From: Symsagittifera roscoffensis | Lineage: Eukaryota > Xenacoelomorpha > Acoela > Convolutidae | Assembly (NCBI RefSeq): GCF_963678635.1 | Contig: NC_087062.1 | Location: forward strand, 63,523,253 to 63,587,252 | Direction of reading: 5' to 3' | Length of the DNA: 64,000 bases | In this document: in pieces, positions 23,547-34,650 of the stretch | How positions within the stretch are numbered: the stretch's first letter is position 1 | Layout of the letters: every line of letters begins with the position of its first letter | Notes under the pieces: generated by a model | The model's database searches: none | What the model was told of the DNA's origin: nothing | The model's input: the letters and a program-made list of their open reading frames with translations, nothing else | Program-made: the position numbers and the translations under genes

Positions 23547-24140
23547 GCTTTAAAAATTTTAATTATCTGTACAAAAAATTGGTCTGATAGGTTAGTGTTT
23601 GAAACTCTTAACAAGATCATTGAGGGAAAGAAAAATTTAGAGGTGAAGGCATCAGAACCGAGAAATGATAAATGGTTGAAAGACTCACCACCAAATCTTA
23701 CAATGCAATATCGAGGCAATCCATCTCAACTGTTAGCTGCAAAGGTTCGGCTAATATCCGGAGCACAAATAATTTTTTCAAACAAGAAAATTGAAAACAT
23801 GCTTGCCATCCCCCAAAATTCCTTTGCTCGTGAACTGAGATCCAAAACGGTGTACAAGCTTACATGTAGTGGATGTAACTCCACCTATGTCGGTCAGACA
23901 GTCCGACATTTAGCCACGAGGGTCGATGAACACCGCAAAGGGGACTCCCCAGTAGGACAACACTTGTTGGAATGTAATAAGGAGGAAGGCGGTACTGCTG
24001 AGCTGAAGTCAGAGATTATAGACCAAACAGCCAACACTCATAAGCTACTGACACTAGAGGCTTTGCTTATTTGGAGGGAGAGGCCGAAGATCAACACACG
24101 CGATGAATTCAGAAGCCGGGAATTAACACTAAAATTATAG
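23535..24140 (+). pseudogene. Penelope-like GIY-YIG endonuclease fragment
   Basis: 201 codons. The C-terminal half is a GIY-YIG nuclease: VYKLTC (GIY strand), STYVGQTVRHLATRVDEH (YIG strand with downstream Arg and His), and LEALLIW carrying the metal-binding Glu, ending RSRELTLKL. An upstream Cys pair, CSGC, lies between the two strands, as is usual in Penelope elements. The N-terminal 90 residues would be the linker after the missing reverse transcriptase. The frame is intact but the gene is truncated, so I call it a remnant. A second fragment of the same family lies at 47439-47745. Confidence 0.8.
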
Positions 24141-24360
24141 TCTGTTTATAACATGGCTAAAAGTTATAAAACTGACATGTCAGAATCAAAAATAATCCCA
24201 AATCGAAATTTTATAACCAGAAAGAATAAAAAACTAAAAAATCTCAGAAATTTACAGGAAAAGGTTATTCATGATTACGTAAATATAGCTGTTCAAATTT
24301 GATTGGTTGAAAAGTTTTAGAGCCTTTTTAGGCACGTTTCATTTTTTCCAGATCTTTGAT

Positions 24361-24419
24361 CGTTTTGTAAAAATTGTGAAAAATTTTAATCCTGATGATG
24401 CACAAAATGTGCGAAAACG
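24361..24419 (+). ncRNA. Hammerhead-ribozyme-like motif
   Basis: CTGATGA at 24392-24398 is followed by a 5-bp stem (GCACA/TGTGC, loop AAA) and GAAA at 24413-24416. A possible stem III is CGTTTT (24361) with AAAACG (24414). Penelope-like elements are known to carry hammerhead ribozymes in their terminal repeats. A clean stem I flush with the core is not visible, so activity is doubtful. Confidence 0.35.
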
Positions 24420-24688
24420 TTTGAATTAATATTTTAAATTTCTTATATCTGTACAAGATGATCGAAGATCATAAAAAGTGTCATAGACATCATTATTTCA
24501 AAATTAAAAAAAATTCAACTAATCACAACTTCAGAAATATTACTGAAATTATGTGTAACCTTCGCCCGGAAGAAAATATCGACGGAAAGTAAAGCTAAGC
24601 TATAAAACGACTGGCCGGCGTCTAAACTAAGCTCTACATGCTTTTCACCGTCTCTACCAAAGCCAGTTTTTTTGGTGGTCTTTCTAAC

Positions 24689-24943
24689 ACTTTAGCTATA
24701 CAACTACTTTAGCCAAATTGTGGACTTCGAAAATCAAGATTGTGACAGCCTGAAAATATCTCTAACAAACACGTATTGGAAATTTTTCAACAGAAATTTT
24801 GCAGAAAACAACTTGTGTATGTGGAGAATTCTTTGTTGGTGTGGAAGCTGCAACCCACCGGGAAAAATTTTGAGCTTTTACACGAGGGTTCAAAACCCAT
24901 GGAGAAACCCTAAAGCCTACCCTACTACTACTACTACTACTAC
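24689..24943 (+). mobile_element. SINE-like insertion within the 3' LTR
   Basis: This segment is absent from the other two LTRs, where TCTTTCTAAC joins directly to ATCGGGTCG. It contains a B-box-like GGTTCAAAACC and ends in a run of CTA triplets. That fits a short retroposon with a trinucleotide tail. Confidence 0.6.
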
Positions 24944-25369
24944 ATCGGGTCGACAAAAACGTTACTGTTCTCCGGCTTCGACCATAACGCTCAAATTAAC
25001 TTAATTACTTGCAAAATTAGTGAGCTCATGGCTGGGTCTCAGTATCCCCAGACCACGAGGTCGCTCCTAAAAACAGGGCTACTACTATTCACTATATAAC
25101 TATTGTTTTTGTTCAGTAGATAAAAATCATCATCTCCATCGAAGATGGATCAACCCTTTCCCCTAACTCCTAGCTTCTCATCGTCGGAAAATGAATTCAG
25201 ACGTTAGATAAATTCAATTCAGGATATAATGGGTAAGCTAAAAATTTATATAAAAGGATTTCAGTTCAAGTCCCGAGACCCCTCCGGATTCCTGAATCCG
25301 GGGAAATAACACCCTTATCTTCTTTCCGGAAGGCTGTTTTTCTACCCTTCACCGTTGTTGTGAACGGCC

Positions 25370-25401
25370 TTGCAACGATTGCAGCGACACAATCGTTGCA
25401 A
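25370..25401. promoter_or_regulatory. LTR hairpin, 12-bp stem (element A, 3' LTR)
   Basis: TTGCAACGATTG pairs perfectly with CAATCGTTGCAA across an 8-nt loop. The same stem is present in the other two LTRs of the window. Confidence 0.75.
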
Positions 25402-25732
25402 CTCGGAGCGGTCTCTGCCAACTCTACTGTTCGTTCAACTCTCGTTGTTGTTTTTTTATCGCGATTATCGTTGCTGTCGCCGTCGCAACTATTGTTGTTG
25501 TGTTTTATTTTGGATTTCTCCCAAAATGGCCGATTTTGACGTTTCTCAGAAATATGACGTCATCCTTCGAAATTTTAAAAATTTGAAATACCAGAATATT
25601 CTAGCCTTCACAGTTTGACTAATCTTTCCAATAACACTGTTAATCCTTCAAAACTGCTAATTCGGAAGGTTAGCTGCTAACAATTCGGAATTGCCGAATC
25701 TGCATTTTTGTTCATTCTGGTCGAATGTCACA

Positions 25733-25740
25733 TTCTCCTC
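25733..25740 (-). promoter_or_regulatory. Candidate polypurine tract of element A
   Basis: On the minus strand GAGGAGAA directly abuts the TGTGACA start of the 3' LTR, where plus-strand synthesis would be primed. It fixes the orientation of element A. Confidence 0.6.
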
Positions 25741-26429
25741 GGACAGCCCGGTCAATTTCCCCATTGAATCTTGCAATGTTCGTAAAATTGGTACAGTGTC
25801 ATCGAACAGAATTTACAAAATGCACGAAATTACTCTTATCCACGTCATATCGACTCACTGCAGAATATAAATGGCATCATAGTACACTACTACAGCCTTC
25901 CAAATTCCTTCACTAATCTGCACCCTCGAGGATATGACTCAAGATAAAACATTTTTTCTGACTTCCAATGTCAATGCCCTGATTTTAAAATTTTTTCTCA
26001 TAGGTTTTTAAAAGGTGTCAGTTTGCAGGACGGTCCTGCCAACCAACAAGCTAAAATTATCCTACTATGCTTCTTCGCTTCGGATATTTTAGTTGTTATT
26101 GGTCCTGAATATTAAAATTAAGGAACTCTGTGGTAAGAAAGAACAATGAAACAATCTCCCTCTTCGAGAGATTACCCAAGCCTTTCATGTCACCACAAAG
26201 TGATCAGTTGTCCTAGTTGATTAAAAACAATCATGCAGGCTAGAATATTTATATATACTCTTTACTCAAGCCTTTCTAAATAAATAGTAAGTGTCTCTAA
26301 AGCCACTAACTAAAATCAAAATACAAATTTATAAATGCTGCAAATACTTTAAGGTTCAAAACTCAACTAAATGTTTTCTTTCAGTTTTCAATTACAACTT
26401 AGTTGCTTAGTTTCTCACTTGAGTTTTTG
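25741..26429. other. 3' non-coding region of element A
   Basis: Sequence between the stop of the last ORF and the purine tract. It includes a small palindrome, GCAGGACGGTCCTGC, near 26023. No ORF or other feature is seen. Confidence 0.5.
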
Positions 26430-29400
26430 TCACACACAAAAAACAATTCTGAGTTTTACCTTCTTCTCTTTCGTCACTTCTTTGTTTCCTCTTTTTTTTC
26501 GTTTAGAAGTTCTAAAACTTCTAAATCCTTCTAATTTCGTTTTTTTCGCATCTTGTTTTCCGCCCATTTGATAATGCTCCATCTCCTCCTCCTGCGACAT
26601 TGACTCTTTACTTTCAGTTTCTGTGTCTTGCAACACATCGTTAGCTGTTCTGACGCTGTTGGAAGCAGTCCTCCAACAGTTCTGCTCTTCTACCCTTTGT
26701 TCACAACAAGGTAGGGGGTCAACGTTAGATTCTCTGTTCCTGCAGAAGCTGTTGTGGAGACACAACGTCACGTTTCTCTCCAAATCTTCGTTCAATATCT
26801 CTTCTTTCTCCCTTCCATCACGTTCACTTGTCCTGGAAATTCTCTGTACGGCGGTGGTCACTGCATTCCGATGAGTCATGAAAGCTCGCTTGAAAGCTCC
26901 TGCCCCAATGTCCAGCTGATACACACTGTACACTCTGCCGTGCTTCGACATATGCTTCATGGCATACTCATACAACCATGCAGTCATGTTAGCTCTAAAC
27001 CATAGCGTCAGTCGTCTCCTTGCCCATATCTTTTTCACTTCCATCGGAATGTTCAGAATCTTGCACATTGTCTCAAAAATATCTAAATCTTTTAGACAAT
27101 CCAATTTCTGCAATTGTTTTCTCGTCGGTGCCTTCTGTCTATTGTTCTCCTTCACATGAGCTTCCAGCCATCGTATCGCCATCATAACTCCCACTATCAC
27201 TATTGTAATGGGCCGTGATGAGTCTGGTAAACCCATGGAGAGCAGCTCTCCAGAGTCTCAGATCAACACCAGATTACTACGTTCGGGGTACCACCATGTT
27301 TGCAGCAAGCAATGGCAAGGAAACTCGTCATGTGTTAACATGACGCTCCTCCAGTTACGCTTTCCCGAAGCTTCAAGTAGTGGTTCTACTTCCATCATCA
27401 CTCGGTGGACTTTATCATTCTCGTCTACTGTATTGTAATCCGTAACGGTTGATCCTCTCTGTTTTTGTCTTTCAAAGTCACTCAAGTTCCCACTGACGTA
27501 TCCCATGAACTTCTTTCCCAGTATCGATTCTAACTCCTCCTGAAATCTCTCTGGGACTGCAGAGAATATTCTGCACAGTAACTCATAAGAATTTTCCGAC
27601 ATTCTTGCTAGTCTTACACACTTTAGCACTGAGAAGGCTTGATCCACGATCGTTCTCGTACTTTTTACATCCACAGCCACCAAATGCACTGGGTATCTGC
27701 TCTTGCACATTGAAGCTAATGTGGATCCCACCAAATATTGCGCTCCCGATGGTCTGCGATAAGTTTCACTGTGTCTGATGTTCATTTCCGCCTCGATCGC
27801 TTTTCTCCATTTTCTTATGTGCTTTTGCTCAGTCTACAAAACTCCTGGGAACACTTCTACACTGATGGCCGTGACTATCTCATGTTTCTGTTCTAGATTC
27901 AATAGTGACTCTAAAGAATCAAACATGCTGTAGAACCCTAGTGCCGTCACTAGATTCACCTCGGTTCCTCCATGGCAATCTGAGATCAATTTCGTTTCCG
28001 TTTTTGCTTTCATCACAATTTCCCCAAACAATATTGTCAACTGTTTGTGTTGTCTCTCCAGGGTTTTCACGCAATCTAGGCCTCCACAAACGTGACATTC
28101 CAGTCTACAGAGTTCTGCCAGAAAGCTACCAGGTTTAACCTAGTCTTCTGGTCCCCAGCCAGGCAACTCCACTTTGTCTTCCCCGTTGCTCATAGAGGCT
28201 GTTGTCATCACGTTATAGATACTATTAAGATCACGCAGATTACATTCTGAGTTTAATTGCCTCTGCACATCTTGTGTTGCAAGTAGTATCGAATCAGCGT
28301 TGGGACTCTGACACCATTAGGGTCTCATCAGTTCCCATACCACCATCAAGTTCGTTCTCAGCAATTCATCTGAGAAACCCAATTCAAACTCTACTCGTTT
28401 GTCGGATTCTGGCACGGAAGGTGCAGTCACCTTCTCCTGCAAAACTAGTCCCAACCTGGTTTGCTGATTAGCAGCGCTTCTTATCGTTGCAACTCTAGGC
28501 GTCCAGAGTCTTAGCAACACTGCTTGCTCGTAATCAAAGAAGTAATCGCGTATGTCTTCACTGAGAAACGGGTTGTACGCTAGCCCTATGACTCCGGACA
28601 CGTAACTTTATTACTTATTTCTGATCCGTCCACAGTATTTGCCCTCTCTCAGCATCTTGACACAAGCATTCAAGGCTGGCACTAAAGTTTGCTCTATCAT
28701 GAATCGGATGAAATGAAGAGCGTCTCTCCGCTTCGCGCATGCTACTGCTGCTCCCTCTTGGGTTATCAGATCCCTCATGCTGGTTATCAGGAAGACCTTT
28801 TCTTCTTTCGATCTTTTTCTTTCTTCTGAATCATATTCCCGCGAGTCAGTCCGATCATGCACCAGGCGAACCTCAGTTGTAGTTCAGTCCTCACGTAGGG
28901 TACTGCTATCAGAGCGTGTATCCTCGGCGTAGTCCTCATCTCTTCTTCAAAGTACCCTAACACTACAGCTTTCCATGCAAGGCTCACCAATTGCTCGACC
29001 GTTTCTGCCTGCATCTCAGACGACGCTAGATTCCCGTATGCTTTCTGCTTGAGGGTGGTGCCTTGCATCATTGTCTCCAGATAACCTTCCATGGCACTGT
29101 TGTCTTCCAGAGCCATTAAGTGTCCTTTGGCCGAGTTTCTATACTTCAACATCTCCATGTATCCACCGGCGGGTTCATCTATTGATACAGTCTCCGACAC
29201 TTCCATTTCCGTGGTTCATAGGGAACGGTTTAAAGTCTTTCATGGTACTCTCTCCACATTGGCTGAGTGTTTCCCTTTCTAACGTTGCTCCAGTCAGAGT
29301 GCGGTCACTCCTTTTGGATTTATAATCTGTCGACTTTATCCCTGCCATGAGAATGGGCGGCACCATTGCTACATCCGTTAACATTCTGTCTGTGCCAGGC

Positions 29401-29618
29401 AATCGATCATCACCTTGTCCCAAATCCATGACTTCTCCGACTCGTTTCCTTTTCGCTGAGTTGACAGCTTTTATCGAGATTTCAGAATCCCCCTTGGTCT
29501 TTCCCGCTCTCCTCGGTATCACTTTGCTGCCTAGTTTCATCTTCATCTCATTGATCTTATCAATCACCAATTTCGATCGCATCGTTCCTTTCATGGTTCT
29601 GGACAGATATACCACTTC
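26430..29618 (-). pseudogene. Element A third ORF, C-terminal part, unrecognised
   Basis: Open frames at 29175-29615, 28787-29206, 28611-28862, 28317-28601, 27834-28070, 27258-27785 and 26430-27236 follow one another on the minus strand and look like pieces of one coding region broken by shifts and stops. I do not recognise a family. Visible: a Cys-rich patch (CRLECHVCGGLDC) near 28100; a short hydrophobic run (PITIVIVGVMMAIRWL) near 27190 that could be a membrane segment; and a Lys/Arg-rich tail at 26430-26560. The position after pol and before the 3' LTR is where an envelope gene would sit, but nothing identifies one. Confidence 0.55.
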
Positions 29619-30635
29619 TCATTTATCCTCTTGCGGTGTCATCTTGATTGGAGAGTTTGCTTCACTCTCATCAGTGGCTGAGTCGATCAAAAACTCACTC
29701 AATCTGCCTTCACACTCGTCGAGTTTGTCCAGGACTTCCCCTATCAGTGGTCGGTTGAGACCTACTTTCAAAATGGACTGGGTTCCGTAGCTCTGAACTA
29801 CTGTCCAGACTTCTTCCATGAAGGCCACTCTGTCCAATCTCCATCCCGTCCTATTTTCATGGTCTCGGTGATGTACCTCCCACTCTTCTTCGGGTAACAT
29901 TCCCAAGAAGGGTACTCTGACAGCGCCTTCTATCCTTCTTCTCCTTGGTGATTTTATGAGGAGTCTTTGTTCATTGTCTTTAGAATTGCCTGGAGAGCCG
30001 CTCTCCGGCAAACTCCGGTCCCTTTCCACAAAAGCCGACGGAGGCTCCAGTGTCGAAGTACCTTCGTTTGCTGGTTCAGTTGCTTCCAACGTATCCGCGT
30101 TGTTTTCAAAGTCACTGAGGAAATTGAAAGCCAAGCTGGATACTCCTCCTGTCAATGCCTTGTCGTCTACCTTCTCAATTTGATCGGGATCCTCTCGCAT
30201 GGGTTCTTCCGATCGACGGCTTCCTCCCTGCCCATCATCTCCTTCTGATGTATCTTTCGAATTTGAGGGTCCTTGCTCTTCATTCTTGGCCCCTTCCGGA
30301 AATCTCGGTATGATTAGCCTGCCGGCTGATTTATCTTCTTCTTCTCCATTGACCACTTTGATTTCCTCATAGCCGAAGGGTGCCAGGAAGGTTCTCGTCT
30401 GCAGCGTTCCTCCCACTGTTAACTCCGGTTTCAAACTAGTCAAAATCAGGGAGGCCTCAGGTAATTCGGCTCTGCCTCTCATCCTCATAGGCGCCAAATT
30501 CAGTTCTGCCCATTCCGTGTCAAACGCTCCAGATTTCGGAGTCGTGGCATTGCCTATGCGCCTTCTCGTGGCTTGATCCGTACAAGCAATTCGCGTAAAC
30601 ACTGCGGCATTCCTGCCCAAAAAAGACGGATCCAT
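29619..30635 (-). pseudogene. Element A third ORF, acidic Ser/Glu-rich middle part
   Basis: 338 open codons. The segment near residues 110-220 is low complexity and rich in Glu, Ser, Gly and Pro, likely disordered. It is followed by a basic stretch (KSPRRRRIEGAVRVPF) and a better structured end. The track starts at an internal Met; the frame probably continued from the upstream fragment. No known domain was recognised. No counterpart in element B is within the window. Confidence 0.5.
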
Positions 30636-31244
30636 CGTTTCCGAGAATTTCGCTACCCTCCCTTAATTGGTCTCAAACACTCTCAGCCTAGGAGTTTGCA
30701 ATACGGAGACTGCTCCGAACAACATCCTTCTTATCAGAGGGAATTCAGGGATTTCCTCTGGCAGCTTCTCGTAATCACCCCAGTCTTTCGTCTCTTCTCT
30801 CACTTTATGGTATGCTGTAGTGAGACGAGGACTTCTTGTTATCTCACCATTAGTCTTGTCATAGGGCCTTAGATTCCAGAGCTTCGGAAATACTTCAATG
30901 CGCCATCTCTCTACTTCTCTCATACGATCACGGAAGTGATCATCAAACATGACGACCATTATTTCTGGCTCTGCTATCTTTCCAAACAACAGATCTTCGC
31001 TCATGAGTTCTCGCAATACATGCTGCAATGCATAAGTCATCCGACATCGCCACAATTACTCGATGGTCGTCATCTATTCCTGGCTTAAACTTGAGCTGTC
31101 GACTGAAGTTGGACAGTTCCAACCCCTGCACCTCGTCCAACACTAGCATGTGTAGTGAGTGGTCCTTGAATCCTCTCATTGCATTCGAGATATCCGACCA
31201 CACCGCCGGTAGTTCGGCCCTGAGTGGTCTCAGATTCTCCATCT
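30636..31244 (-). pseudogene. Element A third ORF, segment after the second SGNH-like part
   Basis: Two overlapping frames (30943-31242 and 30663-31055) indicate a shift near 31040. Readable blocks include MENLRPLRAELPAVW, FKDHSLHMLVLDEV and a Lys/Arg-rich end. I recognise no domain for certain; the first half may complete the SGNH-like fold that begins at 32001. Confidence 0.45.
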
Positions 31245-32206
31245 CTATCTCGCGATTTGGGGCGATATGATTACATCATATTTCGCTTCCGAGAGCCAAG
31301 CCACAATCGCATACACGAAATTTAGTCCATCTGGGAGACGTGCATACCCCGGAGACAGCGCGAACACGGCTCTCGGTGTCATCCTGGTGAAGCAGCCCTC
31401 TTTCAGGGTATCCACTACTTCACCCATTGACTCGAGGATATCTTTTATTCCTGCCATACAGCGTTTTCTGCCTTCGTAGGCTCTCTGAGTCTGCTCACGA
31501 AACCCCTACTGTGTAAATGGTCATTGATGCCAGCAAAAACAATTGTGATTGGTTCATCTCTGTCTGTCTTTGTACCCCGATCGCCCTTGACACGGATTGC
31601 ATTAGGTCCAGATCGACCGCTGCCAACATTATAACATCCGGCCAAAACAGAGACTTGGAAGTGTGTACGAAGTCTGAATTCGCTACTATCATAATCTTGG
31701 CCTTCCTCATTTCTGCCCTGTTGTACGCGGCAAAGATGGTCTCATCTTTCTTTATCGCTTTCAACCCGCCGTATCTTCGAACATCACCTTCCTGATTCAC
31801 TTGTTTCGGGTATGCTCTTTCTTTCACATGACCTGGGGTTGCTTTCACCTGCCTGAAAATCTTCACAAGTTGTCCAATCGGCGCCCTCGTTATCAGGAAT
31901 CTTCCAGGTTTCTCTTTTCGATTTCCTTCATCGTGATTCAGTTTCACGTCTTGTAACGGTCTTGCATTCACTGGGTCCATTGTGTTATTAGAGGGTAGCA
32001 AACCTCAAAATCGTCGTGGAGCTGAAATTTACGCCAGCAGTTATCAACCAATCCACACTTGTTATCGAGTATAATCCGCTGACCATTAACCTTGCTCCGT
32101 TCAGCATCCGCATGGCATCGGCTGCAAAGCTCACCGTCTGAAGGTTCAGTTTCATCAGGTCATCCTTGTATATGTGCCAGGGAGAAGGTATTGGCCTCGA
32201 CCACAT
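31245..32206 (-). pseudogene. Element A third ORF, second SGNH-like segment
   Basis: Frames at 31988-32206, 31495-32001, 31445-31645 and 31245-31457 are consecutive. The first follows the SGNH ORF in the same reading frame, so both belong to one polyprotein. Signals: IMIVANSDFV near 31700 (an IxxxxSDF block I-like strand) and ITIVFAGINDHLHSRG near 31530 (GxND, block III). FALSPGYARLPDG near 31360 resembles a later SGNH strand. The assignment is weaker than for the first SGNH domain because Asp-His block V is not obvious. Shifts lie near 31560 and 31450, and a stop near 31995. Confidence 0.4.
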
Positions 32207-34268
32207 TAGAGAGCTCCTGTTCGGACGTCGCTCCTCTCGACTGGTGCTCGTCGTCTCAGTTCTCGTATCCGATCTAGTGGTGCTGGTTGTTTCCGCTGTC
32301 GAGTTGACAGGCCCTAATCTCCGTCAAGGATTATCATCGGGGGCGCTTCTCCCAATCGATCTCGTACATCCGTTCTGTGCCCGGGTTCGCTGGAGCTTTG
32401 CGGCTTATAGATGGTCACGACTGGGTTCGCTCCCAAGCGTATTTCCAGGTTAGGAGGCACAAAAATGGTAATTGTCGGTTCTTTGGATGCTTCCTCTTCC
32501 TTCAGCACTCCCGTGTCAAAAAGTTCTACTTCCAATTCATCCAATCGCTCTTGGAAGACTCTGTTCAACCAAGCCTGTCCTTCTATGCTATCAAAGTGGA
32601 TGCCGTCAGTAGTCAGCCTGGCCTAATCCATAACCCTCAGCGCATGTTCGATATCCATAAGGATCATCCTTCCGGCATTCTGACTTGCAAGATTCCTTAG
32701 GATGTTGTTCCACCTGATTACTCCTTCGTTGTGCCTTCTCCTTGCTGCAGTCAATGTCCTCGTGTTCATTGGCACAGTGCAAACGGTCAGTACCGCGCAG
32801 TTGAACTTCTGCCAGAGGGTAGTAAACAAGCACACCATCATTGATTCCCATAGTGCTTCTTCCTCATCTGAGCTTCTCATGATGTTATTTGTCCCAACTA
32901 GGATCGTTACATTAGGGATTCTCCCTGGGTTCATCAACTCCACCATCCAAAATAACTGGGCTATCGTCGCGCCTCCGAAACTATCACCGTGGTGATCCAG
33001 GAGGTCCTGAAGTTTGAGAGCACTCTGACCAGGCTGTCTCCCAGTATCAGATGTGATGTCCCCAGTGGTGGTTGCTGCAGGTTTACTGCCGGATTCCAGG
33101 TCGCTCGATTGAAGCAAGCTCTCGGATCCGCCTCCGGAACTCCTGTGAAGTTATACTTCAACTGATTATTCTTTTGTACATCCCTTACCCGTGACACTTT
33201 CTTCGCCGTCATCTTTCGTATCTTCCTGTCTGGGACTTTTGAGCTCTCCATTTGTAGCGTTGCTTCGCTAACTCCCCTTTTGGTCATTAAGTCTTGGGAG
33301 AGCCGTACTCTGCCAGTATCGTCGATCGTTCCATAGGGTGCAGTCAACCCGTAACCTGGCGCTTTCCTATTGGCGACTAGTCGTCCAGCTGTCTCTATCA
33401 GCTTCCTCAACGTTTGCTCCACGACTAGGTCACCCAAGGTATCACTCGGGTCCGGGATTGTCACTCGACCTGTTGTAGCTGGGAGTCGCGTTTCTGTCGT
33501 TTGACTCATTTCTCGAGGCGTCAAGAGCTCCATCGGGGACTGCCCACGAGGAATACTCACCGCAGGTATCACTTTTTCCACGGCTGTTGTCAATGCCACC
33601 CGCTCCGATCGCTCCTTGTAGTCCCACCTCAAGCGTTCAATTTCTTCACCCTGCTCTTTGTTGCAGTCTTCAAACAATCTCTTTCACATGTCTCTGTCTT
33701 CTTCCGTAGTGAGCATGGTCTTATTCATTTCATCCAGCTCCTTTCTGGTCCTTTCCATCTCATCTTTCATCCCATCTAGATCTTGCATGATCTGGTTCAT
33801 TTGAACCCCCTGTTCTACTCTCGTCCTCTTTGGTGGCACAGCTATTCTCAGTGGTGAACTAGACGAGGCAGCCTCGCTGTTCATCTCTTGATGCATTCTC
33901 CTCAGCCCAGACTTGGGCTTGGAGGGCAAAGGCATCTCACCTGGTTGATAAGTCCTTGAACTTCCCAATCCAGACTCGTTCGCCAAGTCACTCCCTAAGA
34001 GAGCCCCGTTTCTTCACCTAATCACTCTCATGTTTGGGCGGTCTAGTACTCCCCTCTCTCCGTATGCTGCCATCAATAGGACTTCCGTGGTGCTGTCCCC
34101 ACGGTTGTCATGCCCCAATATGTTTATCAGGGCGGTCAGCAACATGACTACCTCTGGGTCCTCCAAGGCGAAGTCTCGATCCATTAGCCGACGATAGATC
34201 GCATCTAACATCGGTCCTACATATGCCTCTGCCAGGTCCATCAATTCATCCCAGTTGAAGTTATCCAT
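32207..34268 (-). pseudogene. Element A third ORF, N-terminal part: coiled coil and SGNH hydrolase
   Basis: Starts at ATG 34268-34266 (MDNFNWDEL), 72 nt after a conserved candidate splice acceptor. About 95 residues of helical-looking sequence are followed by a Ser/Pro-rich linker, a predicted coiled coil (about 33800-33600, EMERTRKELDEMNKT and on), and an SGNH domain. Block I LGDSL lies near 33030, block II FGGAT near 32980, block III LVGTNN near 32895, and block V DGIHFDS near 32600. Here block I keeps the canonical GDS, unlike copy B. Breaks: TGA near 34012, shifts near 33680, 33060 and 32610. Coiled coil plus esterase recalls ORF1 of CR1 non-LTR elements; the role in an LTR element is unknown. 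Confidence 0.72.
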
Positions 34269-34339
34269 TTTTTTTTCGGGTTCGATTCGATTTGATTTAA
34301 TGATTTGACTCAAGTGAGTAACTAAACGATCAATCAGGA

Positions 34340-34342
34340 TCT
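34340..34342 (-). promoter_or_regulatory. Candidate splice acceptor before the third ORF (element A)
   Basis: The minus strand reads TCTTTTCTAG then ATCCTGATTG, about 70 nt before the ORF start. Element B has the same pyrimidine tract and AG at 61738-61739. Confidence 0.4.
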
Positions 34343-34559
34343 AGAAAAGAGGTCACGAATATCACGCTTGTCCGTTTCAACTTCTCGTTAAAATTTATTT
34401 AAAACATTCAGATAAAAAGATTTTGATCCTAAAATTTTTTAAAATCAATCGGTCTCTAAAATTTTGGAATTCAACCTAAGATTAGACAGTCCAAACTTTG
34501 GATCTATTCCTAAGATCGTCATTCAGTTCTTCGTGGTCACTAACTCCTTCTTACCCAGG

Positions 34560-34615
34560 ATCTTAATAACATAACACATAACATAACATAACACACATAT
34601 CACACACTACACATA
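34560..34615. repeat. ACATA-type simple repeat in element A
   Basis: Run of ATAACATAACA/CACACATA units in the spacer between the macro region and the third ORF. The matching spacer of element B (about 61455-61510) carries the complementary form, so it is an old feature of the element. Confidence 0.6.
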
Positions 34616-34650
34616 CTTCAGTCCGACTCCCTCTTGCATGTCACCTTAAC

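Larger units (their letters stand above)
23517..24553 (+). mobile_element. Penelope-like element, 5'-truncated
   Basis: It contains the C-terminal GIY-YIG part of a Penelope-like protein (23535-24140) and about 400 bp of 3' region. An inverted pair of hammerhead-like motifs lies at its edges (23517-23546 on minus, 24361-24419 on plus). The reverse transcriptase is missing. LTR element A begins immediately after, at 24554. Confidence 0.7.
24554..25732 (-). repeat. 3' LTR of element A
   Basis: On the plus strand it runs TGTAACCTTCGCCCGG to GGTCGAATGTCACA, so the ends are short inverted repeats of TGTRACATTCG type. It aligns with the 5' LTR at 46375-47191, apart from a 255-bp insertion at 24689-24943 and a segment near 25100-25190 that is missing in the 5' copy. 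Confidence 0.88.

Noticed and set aside
29619-31270. Plus-strand ORFs of 60-150 codons inside elements A and B (for example 29347-29790, 39199-39978)
   Set aside because: They are antisense shadows of the element's coding frames, with no motifs and no counterpart preserved in the other copy.
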